The notes under the pieces were generated by a model. That model searched no databases. It was not told the origin of the DNA and saw nothing but the letters and a program-made list of their open reading frames with translations. Below are positions 1 through 10,941 of a stretch of 64,000 bases of DNA, piece by piece (position 1 is the stretch's first letter; every line of letters begins with the position of its first letter). The stretch is from Archivesica marissinica (lineage: Eukaryota > Mollusca > Bivalvia > Venerida > Vesicomyidae), in NCBI GenBank assembly GCA_014843695.1, contig CM026391.1, positions 19,917,007 to 19,981,006 on the forward strand. Reading direction: 5' to 3'. Position numbers and translations under genes: made by a program.

Positions 1-131
1 AATTAGTTTATACAAATGTATCTTAGCTCGATTGCGAAACAAGTTCTTTCACAATCGTAACGGCTACAGCGGGGCTCGAACTCCGGAACTTTCGCGCCTG
101 AAGCGAACGCGCAACCACTGCGCTATCACGT
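1..131 (-). mobile_element. SINE family 1 copy, internally deleted
   Basis: It carries the family's 3' tail (TTTAGCTCGATTGCGAAAC on this strand) joined directly to the tRNA-like head, losing the middle. On the minus strand the head reads ATAGCGCAGTGGT (A box) and GAGTTCGAGCCCC (B box). It runs to the window edge. Confidence 0.85.
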
Positions 132-382
132 GAACACTTTCCGAGACATGGTCTGGATGTTATAAAATCTTCCTCAAATCACAAACTCAATCCCAAACAT
201 CTGATTGGTTGATCCAAGAGCAAATCTCGGACTCATCCCAATCAAATATCTTGAGCTCGAATTTGAAGTATGAGAAATGATGTATATTGTATATGTATAT
301 ATGTCGCCGTTTTGCTCCCGAAACATTTCCGGGAAATTAAGTAATTCAATGGTGCCGTAGGCTTGTAAAATTGTGAATGCTA

Positions 383-622
383 TTAACCCTTTCCTTCATA
401 GAGATTAAGGTTAATATACTATTATATCTCCATACAAACGACAGCCATTTAGCTACCATGCAGTGGATAAATAGTCGCCATATCTATTCCACCTCCATAG
501 ATATTACTGGGACTACATGAGATTTAGGCCTTTATTATGAACATTGGTTTGGCTATTACATTGTCAATGTATGTCGTATTGGTAATGGCGTCAAGAGGTG
601 TTTCCATGAGGGAAAGGGATAA
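383..622. mobile_element. MITE family A (TTAA-flanked), single copy
   Basis: The ends are TTAACCCTTTCCTTCATAGA and, inverted, a diverged CATGAGGGAAAGGGATAA. The same element with tandemly repeated 5' end occurs at 25731-26242. TTAA target use is known for piggyBac- and Kolobok-type elements; no transposase is present. Confidence 0.75.
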
Positions 623-731
623 GTAGAGAATCTCGCAATAATCCTGGTAATTTATTGTAAAAAAACTCAAAATACTAGTGAAAATCAATGTAAATAAGGT
701 AGCATTGCAGAATCATGAAATGAAATAAGTA

Positions 732-909
732 CAGTCAAACCTGTGTTAGTAGTCACCTCTATTAAGCATCCAACCTCTATTAAGCAGCCAGTGTCCAGAT
801 TCCCAATATGCTGTTTTATGATACATTTGACCTCTATTAAGCAGCCACCTGTGCTAAGCAGCCACATTCTGAGATTCTCTTGGCTGGTTGCTTAAGACAG
901 GTTTGACTG
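732..909. mobile_element. MITE family B (TA-flanked)
   Basis: Terminal inverted repeats CAGTCAAACCTGT and ACAGGTTTGACTG are flanked by TA on both sides. The interior has repeated TTAAGCAGCCA motifs in both orientations. The TA duplication suggests mobilisation by a Tc1/mariner-type transposase. Other copies lie near 3.8, 29.8, 33.8 and 63.5 kb. Confidence 0.85.
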
Positions 910-1067
910 TAAACACAATATATAATAAATCTACATATTTTTGCGACATAATTTACTTTTCTTAGAATTAAGGTCATAAGGTGTATGGTACCTTGCAGTT
1001 TGGTAACATGTGTGTAAAACGTTTATATAACACCGCTAATCTTGAATTTGTCTGTACTTTGGATTAG

Positions 1068-1112
1068 GGACATCGCTGGTACCAGCAGGAATATGCAGCC
1101 CCGCAACGAAAG
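1068..1112 (+). CDS. Candidate exon 1 (45 nt)
   Basis: A 45-nt phase 1-1 segment lies between a TTAG acceptor and a GTAATA donor and reads TSLVPAGICSPATK. Joined to the next exon it gives ...CSPATKGESGGPGT, which resembles PGQECGECEAGGPGT in the large exon near 48.7 kb. It is short and the acceptor tract is weak, so it could be chance. No other candidate exon is visible between it and the next one. Confidence 0.45.
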
Positions 1113-1445
1113 GTAATATAAATCATTCTAAGTCAATATGTTTCTATTTGCTCGCCCATATGGCTTACCGCGGGGGGGGGTTAATAAACTCAATCATCAT
1201 CAATATGTTTCTATATGTTTATCACAGTATTGGCAAACACTAGTGGTGATACGTTCGTACTGGCCAACGAGGCCAGGCCTGAAGTCTGGAGGTTATAAAA
1301 CTTTTCTCCAATCTCAAAACTCAGTCTCAAGCGCATGATAGGTTCAGCGGACAGTAACACTCAGTATCAACCAATCAGATCTCTTGAGCTTGAGTTTGAG
1401 ATCTCTGGACGCCACGTGGCAACCAGGCAGACGCCATCACGTTGA

Positions 1446-1824
1446 AGTCGTGATAGCGCAGTGGTAGCGCGTTCGCTTCAGATGCGAAAGACAAGGAATT
1501 TAAATTCCACGTTGCCTCTTTTCTCTCCCTCGTGACGTTGGATTCCACCATGAATGAGGCCACGAGGGTGATTAATATAAGTTGCAAGAACTTGTTTCGC
1601 AATCGAGCTAAAATAAATTTGTATAAACTAAATACCCGGAGTTAGAACCCCGCTGGAACCATTACGATTGTGACCTTAGGCAAGGCATTTAAATTCCACG
1701 TTGCCTCTTCGCTCTCCCTCGTGGCGGCGATGTATTCCATCAGGAATAAGGTCTCGAAAGTGATTACTATAAGTTATAAGAACTTGTTTCGCAATCGAGC
1801 TAAACTAAATTTGTATAAACTAAA
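1446..1824 (+). mobile_element. Two SINE family 1 copies in tandem
   Basis: The first copy has the tRNA-like A-box region but lacks the B-box segment. The second starts just after its tail, near 1636, and is 5' truncated. Both contain TTTAAATTCCACGTTGCCTC and the tail TTGTTTCGCAATCGAGCTAA. The region 1148-1430 upstream holds a diverged foldback element and nothing coding. Confidence 0.85.
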
Positions 1825-1965
1825 CGCCTTTTTATCACGAATTAGAACTCTATATGTGTTTATTGTCTTTCTTCATTTTCAGTATATAGGTGACCAAATC
1901 AAATCGCTTATAATCATGTGTGCCCTTCAAATACAGACTAATGCCTCAACGTTACAATATAGGAA

Positions 1966-2250
1966 ATGTCTACATACCCTATGTCTACCATATGTATACC
2001 ATATGTCTACATTGTGCCTACCGTATGCCTACCGTATGTCTATAGAATGTCTACATTATGTCTACAATATATCTACATTATGTCTACATTATGTCTATCC
2101 TTATGTCTACCGTTTATCTACATTGTGCCTACCGTATGCCTACCGTATGTCTATAGTATGTCTACATTATGTCTACAATATATCTACATTATGTCTACAT
2201 TATGTCTATCCTTATGTCTACCGTTTATCTACCGTTTGTTTTCTGGGGCA
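1966..2250. repeat. TATGTCTAC minisatellite
   Basis: Nine-base units TATGTCTAC with variants (GTATGCCTAC, ATATATCTAC). A block of roughly 117 bp is itself duplicated, so there is a second level of repetition. Both forward frames are open only because the unit is a multiple of three. Confidence 0.9.
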
Positions 2251-2403
2251 CTTCCTAAGCTCTGATAGCTTTTATAAATCGCCCCCTACTTTTATTGTTT
2301 TCTGTTCTGCGATTCCATGTCTACCAATAATTATGGAATTGTTTGGCTCTAATACACCTCTGCTGTGTCAAACCTCATGGTTGACCACAAATTGTCCACT
2401 GCC

Positions 2404-2504
2404 CGAGGTTATAAAACTTTTCGGAGATCTCAAACGCAAGCTCAAATGATTCAATCAGAAGCTTGAGACTGAGTTTGAGATAGGAGAAAAGTTTTATAAC
2501 CTCG
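2404..2504. repeat. 100-bp foldback element
   Basis: The inverted ends CGAGGTTATAAAACTTTTC and GAAAAGTTTTATAACCTCG are perfect, and inner ATCTCAAAC/GTTTGAGAT arms extend the hairpin. Diverged relatives lie at about 159-280 and 1286-1410. No coding capacity is present. Confidence 0.85.
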
Positions 2505-2780
2505 AGACCAGTTTTGTTTTAAACGAAACGACTTTGTCACTATGCACGATGTCGGATGGAAAGACTGTTGTTCCATGTTCTGATGGTTCTCAGGGCAAAC
2601 GAATGCAACCGTATTGATTTTGAAGCCCTTCAAGGCTTGGTTTGTCGAGTTTCGGGCTATGACCTCTGAGATCACTGTTCTCAGATATGGTGAAGAAGGG
2701 GTCGAAATCAATGTCCTCTTTCATATTGATGATCTTAAAGCGACATTACATCGAAATTGTCAGTATGATGGTCGCTATTG

Positions 2781-3296
2781 TTAAAGCGACACTACATCTG
2801 TGAAAACGCTAATGTCTAAAGAATGTAGTTTCCTATTACATGGTATAATATTTTCCTAATATTTACCTTAAAAGCTGAGTATTTCAACAAATAAACAAAC
2901 GGCGTATACGCGGTTTGTTGACATAACAAAATAATGTAAATAGGGTGGACATCCATGCGTAATATAACTCGTGTATCCTGAATAACATGATTTATGTTAC
3001 ATATTTACATGTGTGCCTATGCATATATATGTGTAGACTATTCTTAGTTAAATTATATCTAAACGACCATATCACGCGTTTAGTATTGGCTCCAATGACA
3101 ACCACACGTCCAATCAGGAGCGCGGATAACCGTTATATGAAATCCTACCTTCACTTTTGAAAGTTTGTAGACCACAACAACACTGTTCAATGATTCGATG
3201 TTAAGTGTTCGAATGTATTCGGAAGAATTTGTAGTAACAATGCATTTATACGTGAAAATTACTCCTTTGTTTTTTTGTGATGTAATGTCGCTTTAA
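2781..3296. mobile_element. MITE family E (TTAA-flanked, about 0.5 kb)
   Basis: It starts TTAAAGCGACACTACATC and ends GATGTAATGTCGCTTTAA, giving inverted ends inside a TTAA. A solo copy of the same end lies at 2737-2755. Two further full copies occur at 13074 and 39439, and a fragment at 58357. Confidence 0.87.
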
Positions 3297-3465
3297 ACAT
3301 TTGTATCATATCAAATTGTTTCCGTCTGTAGTGTAATGATGGTACGTTTAGTTCTTCTTGTAGTTCAGTATATGTAAGTTGTCTAATTGCTGGCACTAAT
3401 CTAATATATCTCCTCTGTGCGTGCCACCTTTTATTGATCACCAGTACCTTCGCCCTACACAATGT

Positions 3466-3751
3466 TGTGTGTTTTACGTTTATTTATCGTCGCTACCGGT
3501 TGCCTATATGAGGGACGCCTCCTGAAGAGATTAGTCATTTTAGATTGTTGGAGGATAGTGCAATGATACAGACAGAGACCCATTCCAGAGTCTCCTCTGG
3601 TTCTTTTACGTACACGGTGTACAGCACCGACAAGAGACCTCGGTTTAATGTCCCATTTGAAAGACTGTTAATTTTATTAGGGTCAGACGGGGGATCGAAC
3701 CTGCGATCCCTGGATTACCAGTCCAACGTGTTACCACCGGACTACAGATCC
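3466..3751 (-). mobile_element. SINE family 2 (tRNA-Thr-like head), near full length
   Basis: On the minus strand the head has TAGTCCGGTGGTAACACG (A box) and GGATCGCAGGTTCGATCC (B box). The anticodon loop between CTGGA-type stems reads GGT, a Thr anticodon. The body carries ACATTAAACCGAGGT and ends with a short hairpin (GTCGCT...AGCGAC in most copies) and AATAAACGTAAAACACAC. Confidence 0.9.
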
Positions 3752-3796
3752 GTATGTGCCCTACAAAAGGAGGTTCAACAGCTATATATACGTATA

Positions 3797-3971
3797 CAGT
3801 CAAACCTGCTTAGTGGTCACCTCCATTAAGCAGCCAACCTGTATTAACCAGTCTGTTTCTCAATCTGTTTTATTATACATTTGCCCTCTATTAAGCAGCC
3901 ACCTGTGCTAAGCAATAACTTTCTGTGATTTAATTGGCTGGCTGGCTGGCTGCCTATGACAGATTTGACTG
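3797..3971. mobile_element. MITE family B copy
   Basis: CAGTCAAACCTGC and AGATTTGACTG ends are flanked by TA on both sides. The interior has the TTAAGCAGCC motifs of the family plus a short TGGC microsatellite. Confidence 0.82.
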
Positions 3972-4128
3972 TACATACATTGAGCTTAGTTGCATCTGAG
4001 GATAACAGGGTACGCTATTATATAGCTATAATATATAGCTATAGTTATATATATAATTGTCTCCTATCTTGATACACCGACATCATGAGAATATTAAACA
4101 TAATATATCGTAATATTTCATTCTGAAG

Positions 4129-4263
4129 GTGAATCCGGAGGACCGGGAACCATATACTACTGGAACGGAAACAGTCCTTCTACTACTGTTATAAATAACT
4201 ACGGGAAAGCGGCATTCGTTAAGAAGGACATAGACTGCCAACATATGGATATTCTGACACAGG
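4129..4263 (+). CDS. Exon 2: GGPGT end of a Gly-rich half-module
   Basis: Phase 1-1 exon reading GESGGPGTIYYWNGNS and ending ...CQHMDILTQ. The GGPGTIYY start matches GGPGTVFLY in the uninterrupted modules, and VINNYG matches the following VDNKG/INNKG position. The acceptor is TTCTGAAG and the donor GTATAG. It closes the Gly-rich half of a module whose beginning lies upstream or outside the window. Confidence 0.8.
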
Positions 4264-4387
4264 GTATAGTAACTTCCAAAGTTTACAAGAATTGTCATAA
4301 AGACCAAAAACTGTAACAGTGTGTAATATAGTTTCTTCTTCATAATAGTACCACTTCTTCACTAATGACCACATACATTTTATGCTT

Positions 4388-5690
4388 TCATCCGCGCCAA
4401 CAAGAGTGATTAATATAAGTTGTTAAAAAACTTGCTTCGCAATCGTTGTAAAATAAACAACGTTTAAACTTTTTTTTAAACCACTTCTTCAAAATGTTGC
4501 GCTAATTGCCTAACTTATTATCATTATACATAATTGCCTAACTTATTATCAGTATACCTAATTGCCTAACTTATTATTTTAAAACCTAATTTCCTAACTT
4601 ATTATCATTATACCTAATTGCCTAACTTATTATCATTATACCTAATTGCCTAACTTATTATCAGTATACCTAATTGCCTAACTTATTATCATTATACCTA
4701 ATTGCCTAACTTATTATCATTATACCTAATTTCCTAACTTATTATCATTATACCTAATTGCCTAACGTATTATCATTATACCTAATTGCCTAACTTATTA
4801 TCATTATACCTAATCGCCTAACTTATTATCAGTATACATAATTGCCTAACGTATTATCAGTATACCTAATTTCACTTATTATCAGTATACCTAATTGCCT
4901 AACGTATTATCATTATACCTAATTGCCTAACTTATTATCATTATACCTAATCGCCTAACTTATTATCAGTATACATAATTGCCTAACGTATTATCAGTAT
5001 ACCTAATTTCACTTATTATCAGTATACCTAATTGCCTAACGTATTATCATTATACCTAATTGCCTAACTTATTATCATTATACCTAATCGCCTAACTTAT
5101 TATCAGTTTTTGTGTTTTGTTTAATTTCACTTATTATCAGTATACCTAATTGCCTAACGTATTATCATTATACCTAATTGCCTAACTTATTATCATTATA
5201 CCTAATCGCCTAACTTATTATCAGTATACATAATTGCCTAACGTATTATCAGTATACCTAATTTCACTTATTATCAGTATACCTAATTGCCTAACGTATT
5301 ATCATTATACCTAATTGCCTAACTTATTATCATTATACCTAATCGCCTAACTTATTATCATTATACCTAATTGCCTAACTTATTATCATTATAGCTAATT
5401 TCCTAACTTATTATCATTATACATAATTGCCTAACGTATTATCATTATACCTAATTGCCTAACTTATTATCAGTATACCTAATTGCCTAACTTATTATCA
5501 TTATACCTAATTTCCTAACTTATTATCATTATGCCTATAATTTCCTAACTTATTATCATTATACCTATAATTTCCTAACTTATTATCATTATGCCTAATT
5601 GCCTAACTTATTATCATTATACCTAACTAGAGTGATTAATATAAGTTGTTAGAACTTGCTTCGCAATCGTTGTAAACTTTAAACCACAAG
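4388..5690. repeat. 28-bp satellite between two SINE tail fragments
   Basis: About 40 units of CTAATTGCCTAACTTATTAT plus CATTATAC, from about 4500 to 5625, fill the intron before exon 3. SINE-tail fragments (AGAGTGATTAATATAAGTTG) lie at 4403-4470 and 5629-5690 and bracket the array in the same orientation. A higher-order repeat of about 137 bp containing TAATTTCACTTATTATCAG is visible four times. Confidence 0.93.
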
Positions 5691-5781
5691 TTAAATAAAG
5701 TTTAAACGAATTTAAATCAGCCTAGGGAAATGGGAGACTGCCACAGTATGTATGACACAGCCTACTATGTTTAAATTCCAG

Positions 5782-7053
5782 GTGCCGCCGCATACATGTC
5801 TGACACCGCAGCTGATCTAGGTGACATTATAATCAATGATGCTTCACAAGTAGTCTTGGATGTAGACCAAACAGTTGCAGACATCATGGGCGATGGAAAA
5901 TCCATGATTCATGTGGTAGATAATACAAAGCTGAATATTAACGGAAATCTAACAGCACATGCACATATTGACGAGGGTTCTGCGGTGCATTTCATCGCCA
6001 CTCCAACAGTAGAAATTGTCAGTACACTCAGCGTCATCGGAACGTTGAATTTGATAACTCCAGACACACAATCGATTGTCCTGGCCGATAAAGCTTCCGT
6101 CACAATCAATTCCACTTCAATGACAAGTATTCGATGCAAAACTTTGGAAATTCAGCAAAATACCCAACTAGTTATCATAAACCAAAACACATTTTATATG
6201 GAAACAACACGGATAACAGTTGATGGTACATTACTGACAAAGGAACTGAACATATCTAATATCATCTCACACTTTGCTGTTGGAAGCAACGCTCAGGTTG
6301 AATTTGATCCGGTTACTTCTAATATGTATCTAGGTGCATACATCGATATTCGAGGGAGAGTAGCTCTGAAGAAACATGTTTCTATCGTCTACCCATGTAG
6401 CCAGTTTCTTTTAGAAGCTGGCACACTCACTTGGCCGGCAACATCAGATATTATCACCATCGAATGTTCAATAGTTAAAATAAACGCTGTATTTTCTCCT
6501 GGAATTGTATCATTTGGTGCTGGGATAGACCAGTTTACGGTAGGCTCATCTGGCAAGTTCACGTTTATAGCCGATGGACCATTTTTAGCTAACACCGTTT
6601 CAATAGCCGGTAACATGCAAGTTAAAAATATCGCCACTTTTCAATCTTTGAATTCTCCTGATCATCGAATTCTGGAATTTGTAATACACAATCCAGGTGG
6701 AGTACTGGAACTCAACTCTGATATCGCCGCTCAAATTGACACGATTAAAACCAACCAACAATGCAATATACTCCACGTAAAATCTTTAACTGTTGATAAC
6801 ACTTTTATTGCTGGAGAATTTGATTTTGATACTGGAGCAGATGACGTAACAGTAAATCGGTACGGACACTGGATTTTCTCGCCATGTGATACTTTCCATA
6901 TTGAACGACTCGTCATTAGAGGTACAACTACGGTTATAAAGGACCACGTTGCTATAGCAGCTATGAATATTGACATACAAGCTGGCGGGAGATTTTCCGC
7001 TGATTCCGTCTCTAGCAATGGACCCGGTACAGGCAATAGTATTGGCTCTGGGG
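5782..7053 (+). CDS. Exon 3: large beta-rich segment A1 (about 424 aa)
   Basis: This is a 1,272-nt phase 1-1 exon with consensus acceptor TTCCAG and donor GTAAGT. The protein opens with GAAAYMSDTAADLGD and has short alternating-hydrophobic repeats with Gly turns, for example LNINGNLTAHAHI and VGSSGKFTFIADGP. It is clearly paralogous to exon 6: MGDGKSMIHVVDNT here, YGDGRSMIHVANNT there, and TLTWPATSDIITIECS against TLTWPSTQDIITFECS. It ends in a short Gly-rich run (GPGTGNSIGSG) that continues into the next exon as GHGGRGG. The pattern suggests a beta-helix; no enzyme motif is visible. Confidence 0.92.
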
Positions 7054-7094
7054 GTAAGTAATGACTAAAATATAAATAATTCTAATTTCATACA

Positions 7095-7238
7095 AGCCTG
7101 GGTTCCAGATGTTTCACTAATTTACTTCAGGCAAAATGATTTGATCAGAAACTCAAAAGCCCAATTAATGGTATCGGTGTTAAAAATATATTTATATGAC
7201 TGACCAGGCAAAATATATCAACGCCTGTTCAGAGGCTA
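7095..7238. mobile_element. MITE family C copy
   Basis: It begins AGCCTGGGTTCCAG and ends GAGGCT, with interior CTGACCAGGCAAAATATATC and ATTAATGG. Related copies lie at 53420-53580 and, interrupted by another element, at 60492-61250. Confidence 0.7.
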
Positions 7239-7472
7239 GTAATATACATGTATGTATATGTTAATGTGGCGAGTGATTGAAGACCATAACAAATAATGTG
7301 CTGCAACACAAGCATTATGCCCGGTAAATTCGCCAAAACAAGAAACTGTACCCATTAAAAGACATAAACAACGAACATCTCAAACAATGTCTGACGTATA
7401 GTATGATACACGTCATAATTGTGACATTTTAATTTGCGAGCTGTCTAATACTCTAACAATATAATATTTTAG

Positions 7473-7874
7473 GTGGACATGGAGGTCGTGGTGGAAGTCC
7501 AGCTGGTACGTTCCTGACTAGTTCCGAGTCAAATGCATATGGAAGTCTTGAAGATCCTCTAGATTCTGGCAGCCCGGGTGGCGGTACGAACGGCGGTAAA
7601 GGAGGTGGTGCCATTCTACTGAGCATTACTAGTGATATCAAAGTCAATGGTGTCTTGTCGGCAAATGGCGGTGACGCGTCTGGCATTTCAGATGGAGGGG
7701 GAAGTGGTGGCAGCATTTACATTGACGCACCTGCTATTCGTGGAGCTGGTGTAATATCTGCACGTGGTGGTGACGGCGGTGGTAGCGGCGGCGGAGGCAG
7801 TGGGGGAAGAGTGACTCTTAAGCACGTAGTTATAGACTCTACACTGGACACGTTTACAGATGGTGGACTTGGTG
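7473..7874 (+). CDS. Exon 4: Gly-rich half-module
   Basis: Phase 1-1 exon whose first codon is the split Gly (G|GT). It reads GHGGRGGSPAGTF, then IKVNGVLSANGGD, GGGSGGSIYIDA and GGGGSGGRVTL in the order seen in all other modules. It combines in one exon what exons 7 and 8 divide between two. The donor GTATGC is weaker than most; the frame stops 9 nt later if unspliced. Confidence 0.9.
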
Positions 7875-7908
7875 GTATGCTTTAGCTCTTTCGCGCTTAG
7901 TCATGTTC

Positions 7909-8117
7909 CATTCCCTTAATAGCGCAATGGATGCGCATTCGCTTCAGGTGAGAAAGGTCCGGAGTTCGAGCCCCGCTGGAGCCGTTACGAGTGTGCCCTT
8001 AGGCAAGGCATTTAAAGTCCATGTTGCCTCTTCTCTCTCTCTCTCCCGTGGCAATGGATTCCATCAGGAATGAGGTCTCAATAGTGATTAATATAAGTTG
8101 TAATAATTTGTTTCGCA
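7909..8117 (+). mobile_element. SINE family 1 copy
   Basis: It has A-box-like TAGCGCAATGGATGCGC, B-box GAGTTCGAGCCCC, CCTTAGGCAAGGCATTTAAA and the tail AGTGATTAATATAAGTTG. The following 220 bp to the next SINE hold a diverged direct repeat (CGCCTCACA...GTCCAAT) and nothing coding. Confidence 0.85.
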
Positions 8118-8333
8118 ACGCGCCTCACACGGTCCAATGTTTTACATATTGGATCATTTTCGGCTTATATCCTATACTTACACCAGATCATTATTGATCG
8201 ATTCTGATCGAAACCAGAAATTATTTATCGATGTTAATGATTAAAATAAACTCTTGCCTTACAATATCGTGTGCATATGTAACATATTGGTACTGTCTTA
8301 GGCACGCCTCACATTGTCCAATAGTTTACATAT

Positions 8334-8623
8334 GTGTGTATTTTATGTTTATTTATCGTCGCTACCGGTTGTCCATATGAGCGATGCCTCCTGAAGAGAT
8401 TAGTCATTTTAGATTTTTGGAGGATAGTGCAATGATACAGACAGAGACCCATTCCAGAGTGTCTTCTGGTTCTTTTACGTGCATGGTGTAAAGCACCGAC
8501 ACGAAACCTCGGTTTAAAGTCCCATCTAAAAGACTGTTAATGTCATTAGGGTCAGACGGGGAATCGAACCTGCTATCCCTGGATTACCAGTCCAGTGTGT
8601 TACCACTGGACTACAGATCCGTC
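8334..8623 (-). mobile_element. SINE family 2 copy, near full length
   Basis: It carries the complete minus-strand head (TAGTCCAGTGGTAACACA, GATAGCAGGTTCGATTCC), the TTAAACCGAGGT body motif and the AATAAACATAAAATACAC tail. Each end is intact compared with the 3466 copy. Confidence 0.88.
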
Positions 8624-8795
8624 TGTATCATACGGGCGTTACAGTGATGAAAGGAACATTATTTAAAACACTGCCGTGACGTCATACCTTTGTACTTGCA
8701 GTCTATTATTATTAATATTGGACTGGTGTCAAAAGGCCAGAGTATTATATTAAATCCTGCTATAAATAAACGTAAAACACACACATAAACACTTA

Positions 8796-9020
8796 TCTGA
8801 CCCTAATAAAATTAACAGTCTTTCAGATGGGACATTAAACCGAGGTCTCGTGTCGGTGCTTTACACTGTGCACGTAATAGAACCAGATGAGATTCTGGAA
8901 TGGGTCTCTCTCTCTCTGTATCATTGCATTATCCTCCAAAAATCTAAAATGACTGATCTCTTCAGGAGGCATCGCTCATATGGGCAACCGGTAACGACGA
9001 TAAATAAACGTAAAACATAC
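8796..9020 (+). mobile_element. SINE family 2 copy, 5' truncated
   Basis: It starts within the body at CTGACCCTAATAAAATTAAC and ends with the tail AAATAAACGTAAAACATAC. It lies opposite in orientation to the copy 170 bp upstream. The unannotated 9021-9250 shows no further structure before exon 5. Confidence 0.85.
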
Positions 9021-9250
9021 ATATACATAAACACTTATTATAATAATATAACAGTTACAGCCATGCTCTAAGTTCACCTGTCAGACATGTACCGTAATCT
9101 ATGTCGGTTCAATGTCGTTAGACTCCCAAAACAAACAAATACATTACTGACTGGGGATCAGTTCAATATCCGGTATCTGTGTCTGCTCGTTGTATCTAAT
9201 GAATTTAGTTGTTATCACGTATGTACATGTATCCCCCAATTCCATTGCAG

Positions 9251-9385
9251 GGACAACTGAATTACCCATTTTCTACTCAAGCATGACAGCCAGCACATAT
9301 CACCCCTCGTATCCTGCGTCTTATGGATACACAGAAAACCACAACTCCCGCTCGTGGCGGCCAACCTATACTTCCGGTGCATACA
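9251..9385 (+). CDS. Exon 5 (truncated by the assembly gap)
   Basis: After a TTGCAG acceptor the phase-1 frame reads GTTELPIFYSSMTASTYHPS and continues open to the run of N. Its first residues fit the GGxGTxYxY position that follows the Gly-rich half-module. Tyr, Ser and Pro are unusually common, unlike the equivalent positions elsewhere. The 3' end is lost in the gap, so exon length and exit phase are unknown. Confidence 0.72.
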
Positions 9386-10385
9386 NNNNNNNNNNNNNNN
9401 NNNNNNNNNNNNNNNNNNNNNNNNNNNNNNNNNNNNNNNNNNNNNNNNNNNNNNNNNNNNNNNNNNNNNNNNNNNNNNNNNNNNNNNNNNNNNNNNNNNN
9501 NNNNNNNNNNNNNNNNNNNNNNNNNNNNNNNNNNNNNNNNNNNNNNNNNNNNNNNNNNNNNNNNNNNNNNNNNNNNNNNNNNNNNNNNNNNNNNNNNNNN
9601 NNNNNNNNNNNNNNNNNNNNNNNNNNNNNNNNNNNNNNNNNNNNNNNNNNNNNNNNNNNNNNNNNNNNNNNNNNNNNNNNNNNNNNNNNNNNNNNNNNNN
9701 NNNNNNNNNNNNNNNNNNNNNNNNNNNNNNNNNNNNNNNNNNNNNNNNNNNNNNNNNNNNNNNNNNNNNNNNNNNNNNNNNNNNNNNNNNNNNNNNNNNN
9801 NNNNNNNNNNNNNNNNNNNNNNNNNNNNNNNNNNNNNNNNNNNNNNNNNNNNNNNNNNNNNNNNNNNNNNNNNNNNNNNNNNNNNNNNNNNNNNNNNNNN
9901 NNNNNNNNNNNNNNNNNNNNNNNNNNNNNNNNNNNNNNNNNNNNNNNNNNNNNNNNNNNNNNNNNNNNNNNNNNNNNNNNNNNNNNNNNNNNNNNNNNNN
10001 NNNNNNNNNNNNNNNNNNNNNNNNNNNNNNNNNNNNNNNNNNNNNNNNNNNNNNNNNNNNNNNNNNNNNNNNNNNNNNNNNNNNNNNNNNNNNNNNNNNN
10101 NNNNNNNNNNNNNNNNNNNNNNNNNNNNNNNNNNNNNNNNNNNNNNNNNNNNNNNNNNNNNNNNNNNNNNNNNNNNNNNNNNNNNNNNNNNNNNNNNNNN
10201 NNNNNNNNNNNNNNNNNNNNNNNNNNNNNNNNNNNNNNNNNNNNNNNNNNNNNNNNNNNNNNNNNNNNNNNNNNNNNNNNNNNNNNNNNNNNNNNNNNNN
10301 NNNNNNNNNNNNNNNNNNNNNNNNNNNNNNNNNNNNNNNNNNNNNNNNNNNNNNNNNNNNNNNNNNNNNNNNNNNNNNNNNNNNN
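9386..10385. other. Assembly gap (1,000 N)
   Basis: Exactly 1,000 undetermined bases, which is typical of a placeholder rather than a measured distance. It begins inside an apparent coding exon and ends inside CT-rich low-complexity DNA, so the true gap size and the missing coding sequence are unknown. Confidence 0.99.
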
Positions 10386-10760
10386 CTCTCCCTCTATCTC
10401 TCCCTCTCCCTACCTCCCTCTCCCTCCCTCCCTCCCTCCATCCCCCTCTCTCCCTCTCTCTCCCTCCCCACTCTCTCCCTCTCTATCTCCCACCCTCTCC
10501 CCCCCTCTCCCTCCCTACCCTCTCTCCTCTCCCCAAAACTCCCTCTCTCTCCCCCCAATCCTCTCCCCCACTCTCCCACCCTCCCCATCCCATACCACTC
10601 CCTCCACCCTCCTACTCTCCATATCTATACAATCTACATTCACCACATCTCCCTCTCTCCCCCCTCTCCTCCTCTCTCTCCCTCCTATCTCACTCTCCCC
10701 TCTCTCTCTCCCCTCTCTCTCCCTCTCTCTCCCTCTCTCTCCCTCTCTCCCTCTCTCCCC

Positions 10761-10800
<40 letters not shown>

Positions 10801-10905
10801 CATGGCAATGGATGTCATCATGAATGAAGTTTTCGAGATCGATTAAACTAATGTTGTAAGAACTTTGTTTGCAATCCATCTAGGACAAATTTATATTAAA
10901 GATGT
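10386..10905. repeat. CT-rich low-complexity DNA plus SINE-1 3' fragment
   Basis: About 410 bp of CCCTCTCT-type sequence is followed from about 10800 by a diverged 3' half of SINE family 1 (ATGGATGTCATCATGAATG, then TTGTAAGAAC and GCAATC). The CT tract probably grew from the SINE's own internal CTCTCTCCCTC segment, which directly precedes this point in intact copies. The open frames in it are compositional artefacts. Confidence 0.85.
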
Positions 10906-10941
10906 AAATATATAGTTATATTCGATATATTTATCCTATAG

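Noticed and set aside
1670..2449. A 259-residue frame starting in a SINE
   Set aside because: It runs through a SINE-1 copy and the TATGTCTAC minisatellite and has no similarity to the gene's modules.
9190..10846. Long frames spanning the N gap
   Set aside because: The N are translated as X, and the right part is CT-rich low complexity. Only the part left of the gap (from 9251) fits the gene.
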